From: Bacteroides sp. ET71
GTDB lineage: Bacteria > Bacteroidota > Bacteroidia > Bacteroidales > Bacteroidaceae
Reading direction: 5' to 3'
NCBI RefSeq assembly: GCF_023336905.1
Contig: NZ_JAMBLS010000010.1
Span: 33,882 to 97,881 of the forward strand
DNA: 64,000 bases
This document shows positions 9,940 to 18,592 of the stretch, piece by piece. Below the pieces are notes generated by a model. The model saw only the letters and a program-made list of their open reading frames with translations. It was not told the origin of the DNA and did no database searches. The position numbers and the translations under genes are program-made. Position 1 is the first letter of the stretch, and each line of letters begins with the position of its first letter.

Positions 9940-10845
9940 TCATTCAATCTTTGGAGGGGCAAGAAGTTTATCCAATTCAGTCCTGCTTATGAAGGTGTAT
10001 TTGCCTTTCTTTATCTTAGAAATATGGTGCCATTTCACATAATGGTAAAGCTGGTCGCGCGTGAGGTTGAACTTCTCCATTGCTTCTGCCACGGTATAAT
10101 ACATCGTTTCTTCCGGCTTGGCAATTCCTTTGGCAATGTCCACGTGCTTTTTCGAGTAATACACCATAATGCCTTCCTTCTTCTTTGGAATGGCGTTTTT
10201 GTAGGCAAAGGTGTAGATAGCGGACAAAGTCATGCCGAACTTTTCCTGCATTTCCTGCGTGCTGTACCATTCGGTGATGTCTGGGTCAGGGGCTTTCTTG
10301 GCAAAGTAGGCATCAATATGTTTTTTACTCCAATAGGTCTTGCCACGATTGAAGGTGCGTGGAATGTTATGCTTCTTGGCAATAACGAATATCCACGATT
10401 CATTAACATGGTATTTTCCCTTGACTTCGGAGGTGGTGTAGAAGTCGGTGATAGGAGCTTTTTCTTTTGTCGGAGTATGGAACTCTATAGGAGTATTGAA
10501 CAATTTCTCAATATCCTCTTTCTTTAAAAAGTATTTAAAACCTAATCGAATGACCTTCAATTCACCTCTTTTAATGTAACCATAAATAGTTGGTCGAGTT
10601 ACTCCAAGATAAATAGCTGTCTCAGTGATTGTAAGAAAAGGTTTATCTTTTATTATGGTAATAGGCTTTTCTTCAATCTTCTTTTCGATGTTTTGATTGT
10701 TTATCTTAATCGCCTCATCACGCTTTCTCTTTTTATAGAGTGCGTTGGCGCATTGTTTAGAACAACACGCTGTAGTTGTCTTTTGGGCGATAAACTCTTT
10801 ACCGCACCAAGCACAAATTCTTTTAATTTTCAAATTACTGCTCAT
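9940..10845 (-). CDS. Zinc-ribbon plus repeated HTH DNA-binding protein (excisionase-like)
   Basis: A 301-residue protein. Residues about 11-40 hold a small zinc-binding module, CAWCGKEF then CCSKQC. It is followed by several helix-turn-helix units of the excisionase/MerR-like kind: FLTITETAIYLGVTRPTIYG, then DFYTTSEVKGKYHV, EWYSTQEMQEKFGM and MYYTVAEAMEKFNL. Four weakly repeated wHTH units in tandem suggest binding to an array of sites. It lies 96 bases upstream of the truncated integrase on the same strand. The same order (multi-HTH protein, then integrase) recurs at 57338-59525, so it is probably a regulator or directionality factor for that element. Confidence 0.72.
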   Translation of the reverse strand: MSSNLKIKRICAWCGKEFIAQKTTTACCSKQCANALYKKRKRDEAIKINNQNIEKKIEEKPITIIKDKPFLTITETAIYLGVTRPTIYGYIKRGELKVIRLGFKYFLKKEDIEKLFNTPIEFHTPTKEKAPITDFYTTSEVKGKYHVNESWIFVIAKKHNIPRTFNRGKTYWSKKHIDAYFAKKAPDPDITEWYSTQEMQEKFGMTLSAIYTFAYKNAIPKKKEGIMVYYSKKHVDIAKGIAKPEETMYYTVAEAMEKFNLTRDQLYHYVKWHHISKIKKGKYTFISRTELDKLLAPPKIE

Positions 10846-11030
10846 TTTATTTCGTCTTTATTTCTCCATTATTTCTGTCAAATCCCGTAAAACCACGTAA
10901 AATGGCGTAAAGTTTCTCTACTACCTTGCTTGAGGTTTTTATAGGTCTTGCGTCCGAGTTACAAATACGGTACAAAAATGAGCAGAAAAAGACCTTCCAA
11001 CGATGAATATCGCTGAATGAGCAAAAATAA

Positions 11031-11053
11031 AAGGCGCTCAAAATGAGTGCCTT
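11031..11053. repeat. Hairpin
   Basis: AAGGCGCTC and GAGTGCCTT pair across a 5-base loop, with one G-T pair. No T-run follows, so it is not a clear terminator. Confidence 0.4.
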
Positions 11054-11449
11054 ACTAATCAATGATGATTGATGTTAATCGTTTGTAAGTATATATTACT
11101 TGCCGACGCAGCATATCGAACTGCTTGAAAACAAAAGAATTGGCATTTAAACGGTAGAAAAGCCATTTTTCGCTTGTTTTTCAGGCTCAAAACTGCCTAT
11201 TTTGCCACTCTTTTCTCTTGAATCGGAACCAACGGGAAAACTGCCGTTTCCCGTCCGAAGTCCACCTATTTTCTATCCGTTGCGAAGATACGAAATAAGC
11301 GGTAATTTCACCAACTGAAGTCAACTAAAAACAAGATGCAGTCACGAAGATTTTTGCAGCCAAAAGAAAAACATGTTGTGTCGTGTATGGATTCTGGTCA
11401 ACAGGGTAGGTTGTCTGGCGAAGCCATTTCTTTTCTTCCCTTTGTTCTG

Positions 11450-11496
11450 ACTTTACTTTATTAGGCGTATATATGAGTACGGTGATAAAGTAAAGT
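11450..11496. repeat. Perfect 12-base inverted repeat with 23-base spacer
   Basis: ACTTTACTTTAT at 11450-11461 is the exact reverse complement of ATAAAGTAAAGT at 11485-11496. It lies about 200 bases upstream of abiEi. It could be an operator, for example for the AbiEi antitoxin, which in known systems binds inverted repeats upstream of its own operon. Confidence 0.5.
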
Positions 11497-11681
11497 TACT
11501 TTTTAGAATATGCCGGACCAGGGAAGATTTGGTGGATATTGACAAAATAGCGAAAAAAGATTTGGTGGAAAGTATAACCCTCATTGTTTATCTACTTGCA
11601 TCACTAAAAACATAGTTATATGGAAAGTGATATTTTCAGCAGAAAAACATATTGAATATGCTTTTATATTAAAATAATATC

Positions 11682-11689
11682 TATCTTTG
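11682..11689 (+). promoter_or_regulatory. -7 box of the abiE operon
   Basis: TATCTTTG matches TAnnTTTG. It ends only 4 bases before the ATG of abiEi. Since transcription starts a few bases after this box, the mRNA should begin at or next to the start codon. Confidence 0.55.
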
Positions 11690-11693
11690 TGCT

Positions 11694-12320
11694 ATGAACA
11701 ATCCATTGCGACAGTTGGGAAATATCCCTGTTACGGCTTCCGTTTTGGAGTCCCTGTTTCCACATATCAAGGGCGGAAACCAGAAACTCAGGTTACTTGA
11801 GCGTGACAAACAGATAATACGTCTCAAGAAAGGGCTTTATGTGTGCAGTCCTGAAATAACGGGGAAAACACTTTCGACCGAATTGATAGCTAATCATCTG
11901 TATGCTCCATCATATGTTTCCATGTCATCGGCTTTGCGTTACTATGGGCTGATACCGGAAGAGGTTTACACCAAACAGTCCATGACTTTGAAGTATGCCA
12001 AGAACTTTGACACGCCGTTTGGCAGGTTTGAATATACACATATATCTAAGGCCGCATTTCCTGTAGGACTGACAAGTATCAAGAAAGATGGCTACGCATT
12101 TGTGATGGCTACACCGGAAAAGGCTCTTTGTGATCTGATTGCAAATTCTCCAAAAGTGAATTTGCGCTATCTGAAAGATGCCGAGATTTATCTGGAGGAG
12201 GATATACGGATGGAACGAGAAGATTTTATGCAGATGGATGCCGGGGTATTTGAAGAATACATCAAGGTCGGCAAAAAGTCTGATTCGATACGCACATTAC
12301 TTAAATTGCTGAAGAAATGA
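11694..12320 (+). CDS. abiEi: AbiEi family antitoxin/transcriptional regulator
   Basis: A 208-residue protein with the AbiEi layout. An N-terminal winged helix (LRLLERDKQIIRLKKGLYV) is followed by ISTEL-like sequence TELIANHLYAPSYVSMSSAL and by ATPEKALCDLI, which is characteristic of this family. In type IV AbiE systems this protein counters the nucleotidyltransferase toxin and represses the operon by binding upstream repeats. The stop overlaps the toxin start by 4 bases (ATGA), which supports coupled translation. A TAnnTTTG box lies directly in front of the ATG. The gene may confer phage defence and plasmid or element stability. Confidence 0.88.
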   Translation: MNNPLRQLGNIPVTASVLESLFPHIKGGNQKLRLLERDKQIIRLKKGLYVCSPEITGKTLSTELIANHLYAPSYVSMSSALRYYGLIPEEVYTKQSMTLKYAKNFDTPFGRFEYTHISKAAFPVGLTSIKKDGYAFVMATPEKALCDLIANSPKVNLRYLKDAEIYLEEDIRMEREDFMQMDAGVFEEYIKVGKKSDSIRTLLKLLKK

Positions 12321-13144
12321 AGAATGAGATTTATGACAATATGCTCTCGGCATACGATATGGCTACGGAGCAACAGAAGCGGAACGCCATATTTGAAGTG
12401 AACCAGCAGGTGATACTTGCAGGGCTCTACAACGGTGGCTTCTTCGACGTGGCTGCTTTCTATGGCGGTACCTGCCTCAGAATTTTTCATGGCCTCCAGC
12501 GCTTCAGCGAGGATATGGATTTTTCCCTTCTAGCTCCCGATGACAAGTTTGATTTCACGAAATACTTCCAGCCCATCATAGATGAATTTGCCATTGTCGG
12601 TCGTGAGGTGGAGATTAAAAAGAAGGACAAAAAGGGATTCGGGAAGGTGGAATCCGCTTTCCTGAAAGACAATACGGATGTGTATGATGTATCTTTCCAG
12701 ACCGATAAATCCATAAAAATAAAAATTGAGGTTGATACTCAACCCCCGTTGAATTTCAGAACGGAGCAAAAACTGCTTTTACAACCGCACTCCTTCATGA
12801 CACGCTGTTTCACTTTGCCGGATTTGTTTGCCGGGAAGATGCACGCATTGGTGTACAGGGGCTGGAAAAACAGGGTGAAAGGTCGTGACTGGTATGATTT
12901 TGAATGGTATGTTCGCCATAATGTACCTCTTGATTTTGCCCATCTCGCAGAACGTGTCCGCCAGTTCAACAATGAAGAAATCGGACAGGCGGAGTTCTTG
13001 GCTCAATTGAAGGACAGATTAGTTTCGGCGAACATTAATCAGGTAAAGAGCGATGTTCTTCCCTTTGTTAGGAATCCCAAGGAACTTGACATCTGGTCAA
13101 ACGATTATTTTGTCCAGTTGGCAGATATGATGAAGTTTGAATAA
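12317..13144 (+). CDS. abiEii: AbiEii nucleotidyltransferase toxin
   Basis: A 275-residue DNA polymerase beta-like nucleotidyltransferase. The active-site motif is GGTCLRIFHGLQRFSEDMDF, with the two acidic residues in DMD. The conserved C-terminal signature KGRDWYDFEWYV is present (KNRVKGRDWYDF). AbiEii enzymes transfer nucleotides, with GTP preferred in studied members, and block growth when not neutralised by AbiEi. The start overlaps abiEi by 4 bases. The gene is complete. A small gene of unknown function follows 22 bases downstream. Confidence 0.9.
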   Translation: MKNEIYDNMLSAYDMATEQQKRNAIFEVNQQVILAGLYNGGFFDVAAFYGGTCLRIFHGLQRFSEDMDFSLLAPDDKFDFTKYFQPIIDEFAIVGREVEIKKKDKKGFGKVESAFLKDNTDVYDVSFQTDKSIKIKIEVDTQPPLNFRTEQKLLLQPHSFMTRCFTLPDLFAGKMHALVYRGWKNRVKGRDWYDFEWYVRHNVPLDFAHLAERVRQFNNEEIGQAEFLAQLKDRLVSANINQVKSDVLPFVRNPKELDIWSNDYFVQLADMMKFE

Positions 13145-13166
13145 TAACAGTTAATATTTACTGATT

Positions 13167-13784
13167 ATGGCAAAACAGATTTTGATTGGCATTAAGGAAA
13201 AGAAACTGAGTGAGGTTGCGCACTATCTTATGATATATTTCCCATATAACGAGGAAATGTGCAGCTATACGGATGTATGGATGGGAGAACAACTGTACGA
13301 GAACAAATATCCGTTGGTTTCTAAAGGTTTGTGGTCAGGAATAATCGACTTGAAAACAAATAAGTTGCTAAATTGGAAGTCTGAATATGGGGATATGTAC
13401 TTACAAGCCAAAGTCTGCGACAGCGGCACGTATTTCCTGCTCGATAAAGATAAAAAAGCAATATGTAAGATTGCCGGATATGTCCCAAACGGCCTGATTC
13501 CGGAGTCAGATGACTGCGGTGACTATATCCGTTTAAGGATCAATAGTGACGGCTCGATAGAAAACTGGCCTGAGAATCCGGACTATTCTGATTTTATAGA
13601 AGGCTCTGAGTCTGTTGAAAGAATTGACACGGATATCGAAGAAGAACCGATACTGGATACCAGAGTTGAGTTCACTTACAGCCAACTTATGGCAAAATTG
13701 CTTCGGTTGCCTAAATTCTTGCAGCTGGAAATAGGCAAAGCGTTAGTGGCAAATGCTTCGGATGGATTTGAGGAAGACGAATGA
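13167..13784 (+). CDS. Hypothetical acidic protein between AbiE and the protease-STAND gene
   Basis: A 205-residue protein, MAKQILIGIKEKKLSEV. I do not recognise a family. The middle has DYIRLRINSDGSIENWP, and the C-terminal part is acidic (EEEPILD, ending DGFEEDE). No membrane segment or signal peptide is visible. It lies 22 bases after abiEii and 106 bases before the protease-STAND gene, all in the same direction. It could be part of either operon; the closer spacing favours AbiE, while association with the STAND system is an alternative. Confidence 0.6.
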   Translation: MAKQILIGIKEKKLSEVAHYLMIYFPYNEEMCSYTDVWMGEQLYENKYPLVSKGLWSGIIDLKTNKLLNWKSEYGDMYLQAKVCDSGTYFLLDKDKKAICKIAGYVPNGLIPESDDCGDYIRLRINSDGSIENWPENPDYSDFIEGSESVERIDTDIEEEPILDTRVEFTYSQLMAKLLRLPKFLQLEIGKALVANASDGFEEDE

Positions 13785-13890
13785 ATAAGATTTCCTTATG
13801 TTCTACAGGTGTGAAAATAATGGTTATTTTGGGAATGACAAGAAGTCTATATAGGATTTTCATGAGAAGATGTGAAAAAAAATGACATAA

Positions 13891-16800
13891 ATGATTATGA
13901 CGGATACATGTCTTAATATAATAACGCAGTTAACGGTTGAATTACATAAAGATGATACCTCAAAAGAAAAGTTGGGGACTGGTGTGCTTTATACCAATAG
14001 GAAATTGTCTGGGGTGATATATGTTTTGACGGCCAAGCATTGCCTTGTAAAGTTAGGGGAAAAAGGTAGGGTATCGTTAAGAATTTATAAACCTGATACC
14101 AGTACATACGAATACGTTACCCCTGTTAAGCAAAAAATTTTGCTTCATCCCGTAGACGATGCAGGTATAATCATTATTAATAAACGAGAGCTTGCCCCGG
14201 TTGTCTCTGACCTTCCATCGGTGTACGTGATTGATAAGAATTTTGGAGTTGACGAAGCAGTGAGTAAGGGATTCCCTGTGGCAACCCTTGATCAGACCAA
14301 CGAAAATGGAGAGTCATTCTTGGCAATGATCAGAATGACTTACCTTCATGAAGATATAACTGAGAATGTATTCCAGCTTTCTACAAATGACGATTATAGT
14401 GAAGATACAATTATCGGAATGTCAGGTTCCGGTATTTTTATAGAAGCTTGTGAGGAGTTGTATATTAATGGAATTTTCATTAGGTACACTGATGAGGAGC
14501 GTGGAAAGGTTATAAGTGCTCAGAGGTTGATTTCCTTCAATAAACTGCTGGAAAAAGAGTATAAAAAGAAAATGTCATTGTCATTCCTCGGGTATCACGG
14601 TTTAGGACATAAGACATTAAAAAACAATGTTGAAGATTCCGTAGCAAACTTGGGTCCAAGATATTGTAAGAAAGTCAATGTTAAGACAGGAGCTGCCAAG
14701 TATTTTGACTGCGTGGCAAAAACTCCTGCATATTTTGAGCGATTGTACAAAAATATAGATTCTTGGTTAACAGAGAAAAGCTATAGAACAAGAAAGGATT
14801 CTATTAGAATAGGCCAGTTAGAATCTCATCTTAAAGCGATTCGAGACGATTTTATTGTAGCATTGGCAGATTTGGATCAACATGTAGATTCTATCATTGA
14901 TTTTTCAGGTTTGATGAAGCGCGTTGAATCTCTTCAAAACGAAATAGAAGAAGTTAGACTTAGATTTTATTCTGATTATTCCTCGACAAAAAAAGATGAT
15001 AATGTAAGGAAAGAGCTTGAAGCTGATGAAGCCAGATTATCAGAAATATCTCAAGATTTGTATTCATTCACTGAAAACTTTGAAGATTTAAAGATTAATC
15101 TAGCAAACAATCCCTATTTGATAATTAAGGGTGAAGCTGGTTGTGGAAAGTCGCATTTGTTAGGTGATGTTGCCAGTAAGAGAATCGATGATGGTCTGCC
15201 CACTTTGTTGTTCTTAGGAACAGACTTCTCTGAGGGGGCTTATGAAACAACCATTACTTCAAAAGTAGGTTTTGTAGGTTCTTTCCGGGAATTCCTATCC
15301 AGTTTCAATCAGATAGGAACCCAAGTAGGTTCGAGGGCACTTCTGATGATTGATGCGCTGAATGAAGGACCTCAGGCTGTATTATGGAAAGACAAACTTT
15401 CTGGACTTATCAAGTCTCTTAAAGACTATCCTGCGATAGGTTTAGTGGTGTCAGTGCGTGATACATACTTTGATGATGTTATTCCCGATGGGGTGGAAAC
15501 TGATTCGGGAGCTACCGTTATTGAGCATAAAGGATTTAAAGGTTTGGAATATGAGGCGGTAAGACAGTTCTGTTCGGCGTATGAGTTGAACTTGCCCAAT
15601 GTTCCCATTCTTACACCTGAGTTTTGTAACCCTTTATTTTTGAAGATAATTTGCGATACACTTGAAACCTCTGGAGAGAAAAATTTTCCTAAAGGATTTA
15701 ATGGCGTTTCATCACTGTTTAATCAGTACTTCAAGAATTTGGATAAGAAGTTTGCTGAAAAGAGATCCGAATATAAATATAGGGATGTTGTCAGTGCGGC
15801 GGTTAAACTGCTGGCATTCCCTATATTTGAGGCTAAATATAATCTTCTAAGGATAAAAGATGCAGACTCATTATTGCAACAACAATTTCCTTCTTGTCAT
15901 AATTTGCTTGCAGATCTAATAGACAACAATTTGCTGCTTAAAACGAAGTATTCTTTTGATGGAGAAAATATCGACGGTGTTGTTTTCTCTTATCAGAGGA
16001 TCAGTGATTTTATAATTGCGCGTGAAATTGTCAATAAGTTTCGAGATTGGGAATCGTTTGCAGAAAACATAAATACAGACAAAACTTTGCATTCCATTTT
16101 TGTAGACAAGCATTGGTCATTCAACGGAATTCTAGAAGCTATGGCTATCTTAATCCCCGAGAGATTTTCTCATGAGATGACAGATGTCATTCATTTCATT
16201 CCAGAAGATGAGTTTGAAAGAGTATATTATACATGTCTTGACACAATTTCTGAGGCCGAGATAAATAGTTTGTGTTGGCGCACTATAGAATCCATTGACA
16301 AAAAAACTATAAGGCAGTTTCTAGGCTCCAAATATTGCAATATAGATTCTGATTATTGGTATAATAAATTGGTAGAGTTTTCAACTATCCCTAATCATCC
16401 TTTTAATGCTGATTATTTTCATACACTAATGATGGGGTTTACCATGCCAAAACGTGATGGCAGATTCCAATTCTTTTTCAATGGTTGCGCAGGATATGAT
16501 GATAACAGGTGTGCCAATCCTCTGCGGCGTTTGATAGACTGGGCATGGGCTGAAAATGTATCTGTAAAAGCAGATCCCGAATCAACTAGATTGGCAGCCA
16601 TTATGCTTTGTTGGTTGCTGTCATCAACATATATTAAACACAGAGATGAGGCAACAAAAGCTCTTGTCAACCTTCTTTCTGAGCAGGTAGAAGTATTGAT
16701 TGAAACGCTACGCCAGTTTGAGAATGTGGATGATATGTATATCTATGAACGGTTGTATGCTGTGGCTTACGGGGTCGCATTGCGGACTTCATCACGCGAT

Positions 16801-18591
16801 GGGCTGTTGAAACTTGCAAGATATGTATATGAAACCATTTTCAAACGTAATAACCCACCAAAAAATATTTTACTGCGAGATTATGCAAGAAATATTGTTG
16901 AGTACGCCAGATATAAGGGGGCTATAACTGCTGTTGATATGAAAAAGGTTCGCCCGCCATATGCGACCACACTCCCTACATGGCCTGCCGATGATGAAGT
17001 TAACTACTTTCATATTGATTATGATGCACCAGATTTCAAGGAAAGAAAAGGTTCGGAGCAAAACCTAATTTGGGAATCGGTGAAAGGTGGGTTGGCGGAT
17101 TTCTGGAATAAGATAGCTATGCCGACAATCGAACACTTTTATCCAATACCGATTTCTGATGAAAAAGAATTCAATAAAGCATTACGTCTGTTTAAGGGAA
17201 GTATGAAGAAACTGGCTAAAAATATGTGTGAAAGGAAAGCTGTTTTAATCTTAAATAGGCAAAAAGGGCTAAAGAATGCTAGCGAAAACGATACTATGTT
17301 CGAAATTATTTGTAATAAGATAGAAAAGTTAATGTCGGTAGAGCAGAAAAAGGCTTTATACGAAATAATGATTCCTTTTAAAGTAAGGGAATTACCTTTG
17401 AAGCAACATCATTATGATAGATTTCCAACTGAAGGGATTAGAAATTGGGTTGTTAAGAGAGCCTATGAATTAGGATTTGATGTGAATTTGCATGGTGCTT
17501 ACGATCGTTTTGCAAAGAACTGGACGTTCCGTAATTCAGATAAAAGAATAGACCGCATAGGAAAGAAATATCAGTGGATAGCCTTTCATGAGATTATGGG
17601 GATCTTGGCAGACAATTACAAATATGAGGATGATTATGCAAACGAGGGCTCTGGAGGATATGAGCTGTTTCATGGAACATGGCAATCTTTTCTGAGAAAT
17701 ATCAATCCTTCAATGATTGCAAGAGTAAAAAGCGTTGAGAGTGAGGCTGCGGATGATAACTGGGCGGCTGAAGAACACGAATGGTATGAGGAAGAACAGT
17801 TTGATAACTGGGAGTATTCTGGTACAAATGAATCATGGGCATCCATGATTAGAGATTTGCCAGATCCTGTTTCTTTAATCCAAAAATTGGATGATAACGG
17901 CATAGAATGGTTGACCCTGAATAACTCCAGGAGTTGGGATGAACCCAAAGACATTGGTAAGGAAAAATATGAGTATAAACACTTAAAGCATGATGTCTAT
18001 TTGGCTGCAGATGCCATCCTTGTAAAGCAACAAGACAAAGAGGAGGCAATACAGTCTTTAGATGGTAGAGATTTATGGAATGGTGTAGAATTACCAACCG
18101 ACGACTGGCAATATCTTGTGAACAGGGAAAAATACTGGTCACCAGCATATAAAGATGTTTATAGAAACCGACAAGGTTGGGCAAATTCAATAGATGGGCT
18201 AGATGTACCATATTATTATTCTTGTGAGCAAGCCTGCGGACATATTGAAGCTGACATGTCAGGCACTATCAGCAAATATAGCATTCCGTGCAGGTTATTA
18301 TTCGAGGGTATGGGCATGGAGTATGATTCACATGACGGTCAATATTTGGATAAAGACGGCAACCTTGTGGCGTTAACATATGGGTACGACCAGATTTTGG
18401 TTAAAAAGGAGCCTCTTTTACGATTTTTGAAGCAAAGTGGACTGGCTATCTTGTGGATTGTACGGGGGGAAAAGCGGGTATATATAAGTGGAGGAATGGG
18501 ATGTCAGTGCCTATATGCCCCATGTGGAGTATATTATTTGGATGATAACAATGTTCCGGAAGGTGTCCTTAGAACATATAAGAGAGTGTGA
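13891..18591 (+). CDS. Trypsin-like protease fused to a STAND-type NTPase (Avs1-like)
   Basis: A 1,566-residue protein. Residues 1 to about 210 are a trypsin-like serine protease: TAKHC (His50), VDDAGI (Asp89/90) and GMSGSG (Ser178) form the triad. Residues about 290-400 look coiled-coil. A STAND/NACHT-like NTPase follows, with Walker A GEAGCGKS near 414-421 and Walker B LLMIDALNE near 485. About 900 C-terminal residues follow and probably act as the sensor. In Avs1 systems a protease, a metallo-beta-lactamase protein and a STAND NTPase act together against phage. Here protease and NTPase are one polypeptide, and the metallo-beta-lactamase gene follows one base after the stop. The start ATG is followed by a second ATG two codons later. 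A phage-sensing role is inferred. Confidence 0.85.
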   Translation: MIMTDTCLNIITQLTVELHKDDTSKEKLGTGVLYTNRKLSGVIYVLTAKHCLVKLGEKGRVSLRIYKPDTSTYEYVTPVKQKILLHPVDDAGIIIINKRELAPVVSDLPSVYVIDKNFGVDEAVSKGFPVATLDQTNENGESFLAMIRMTYLHEDITENVFQLSTNDDYSEDTIIGMSGSGIFIEACEELYINGIFIRYTDEERGKVISAQRLISFNKLLEKEYKKKMSLSFLGYHGLGHKTLKNNVEDSVANLGPRYCKKVNVKTGAAKYFDCVAKTPAYFERLYKNIDSWLTEKSYRTRKDSIRIGQLESHLKAIRDDFIVALADLDQHVDSIIDFSGLMKRVESLQNEIEEVRLRFYSDYSSTKKDDNVRKELEADEARLSEISQDLYSFTENFEDLKINLANNPYLIIKGEAGCGKSHLLGDVASKRIDDGLPTLLFLGTDFSEGAYETTITSKVGFVGSFREFLSSFNQIGTQVGSRALLMIDALNEGPQAVLWKDKLSGLIKSLKDYPAIGLVVSVRDTYFDDVIPDGVETDSGATVIEHKGFKGLEYEAVRQFCSAYELNLPNVPILTPEFCNPLFLKIICDTLETSGEKNFPKGFNGVSSLFNQYFKNLDKKFAEKRSEYKYRDVVSAAVKLLAFPIFEAKYNLLRIKDADSLLQQQFPSCHNLLADLIDNNLLLKTKYSFDGENIDGVVFSYQRISDFIIAREIVNKFRDWESFAENINTDKTLHSIFVDKHWSFNGILEAMAILIPERFSHEMTDVIHFIPEDEFERVYYTCLDTISEAEINSLCWRTIESIDKKTIRQFLGSKYCNIDSDYWYNKLVEFSTIPNHPFNADYFHTLMMGFTMPKRDGRFQFFFNGCAGYDDNRCANPLRRLIDWAWAENVSVKADPESTRLAAIMLCWLLSSTYIKHRDEATKALVNLLSEQVEVLIETLRQFENVDDMYIYERLYAVAYGVALRTSSRDGLLKLARYVYETIFKRNNPPKNILLRDYARNIVEYARYKGAITAVDMKKVRPPYATTLPTWPADDEVNYFHIDYDAPDFKERKGSEQNLIWESVKGGLADFWNKIAMPTIEHFYPIPISDEKEFNKALRLFKGSMKKLAKNMCERKAVLILNRQKGLKNASENDTMFEIICNKIEKLMSVEQKKALYEIMIPFKVRELPLKQHHYDRFPTEGIRNWVVKRAYELGFDVNLHGAYDRFAKNWTFRNSDKRIDRIGKKYQWIAFHEIMGILADNYKYEDDYANEGSGGYELFHGTWQSFLRNINPSMIARVKSVESEAADDNWAAEEHEWYEEEQFDNWEYSGTNESWASMIRDLPDPVSLIQKLDDNGIEWLTLNNSRSWDEPKDIGKEKYEYKHLKHDVYLAADAILVKQQDKEEAIQSLDGRDLWNGVELPTDDWQYLVNREKYWSPAYKDVYRNRQGWANSIDGLDVPYYYSCEQACGHIEADMSGTISKYSIPCRLLFEGMGMEYDSHDGQYLDKDGNLVALTYGYDQILVKKEPLLRFLKQSGLAILWIVRGEKRVYISGGMGCQCLYAPCGVYYLDDNNVPEGVLRTYKRV

Positions 18592-18592
18592 T

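Larger units (their letters stand above)
10846..11693. other. Gene-free region between the old element and AbiE
   Basis: These 848 bases contain no convincing gene; one short open frame on the minus strand (71 codons) has no recognisable content. The stretch is AT-rich and holds a hairpin at 11031-11053 and a 12-base inverted repeat at 11450-11496. It is upstream of the minus-strand HTH gene and of the plus-strand AbiE pair, so it should contain both promoters and possibly an attachment site of the old element. Confidence 0.5.

Noticed and set aside
10847-11062. 71-codon open frame on the minus strand
   Set aside because: No motif, no good start context, and it ends next to the HTH gene start; read as regulatory DNA.
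18488-18592. Upstream extension of the metallo-beta-lactamase gene
   Set aside because: It overlaps the STAND gene by 104 bases, and the ATG at 18593 gives a natural start.
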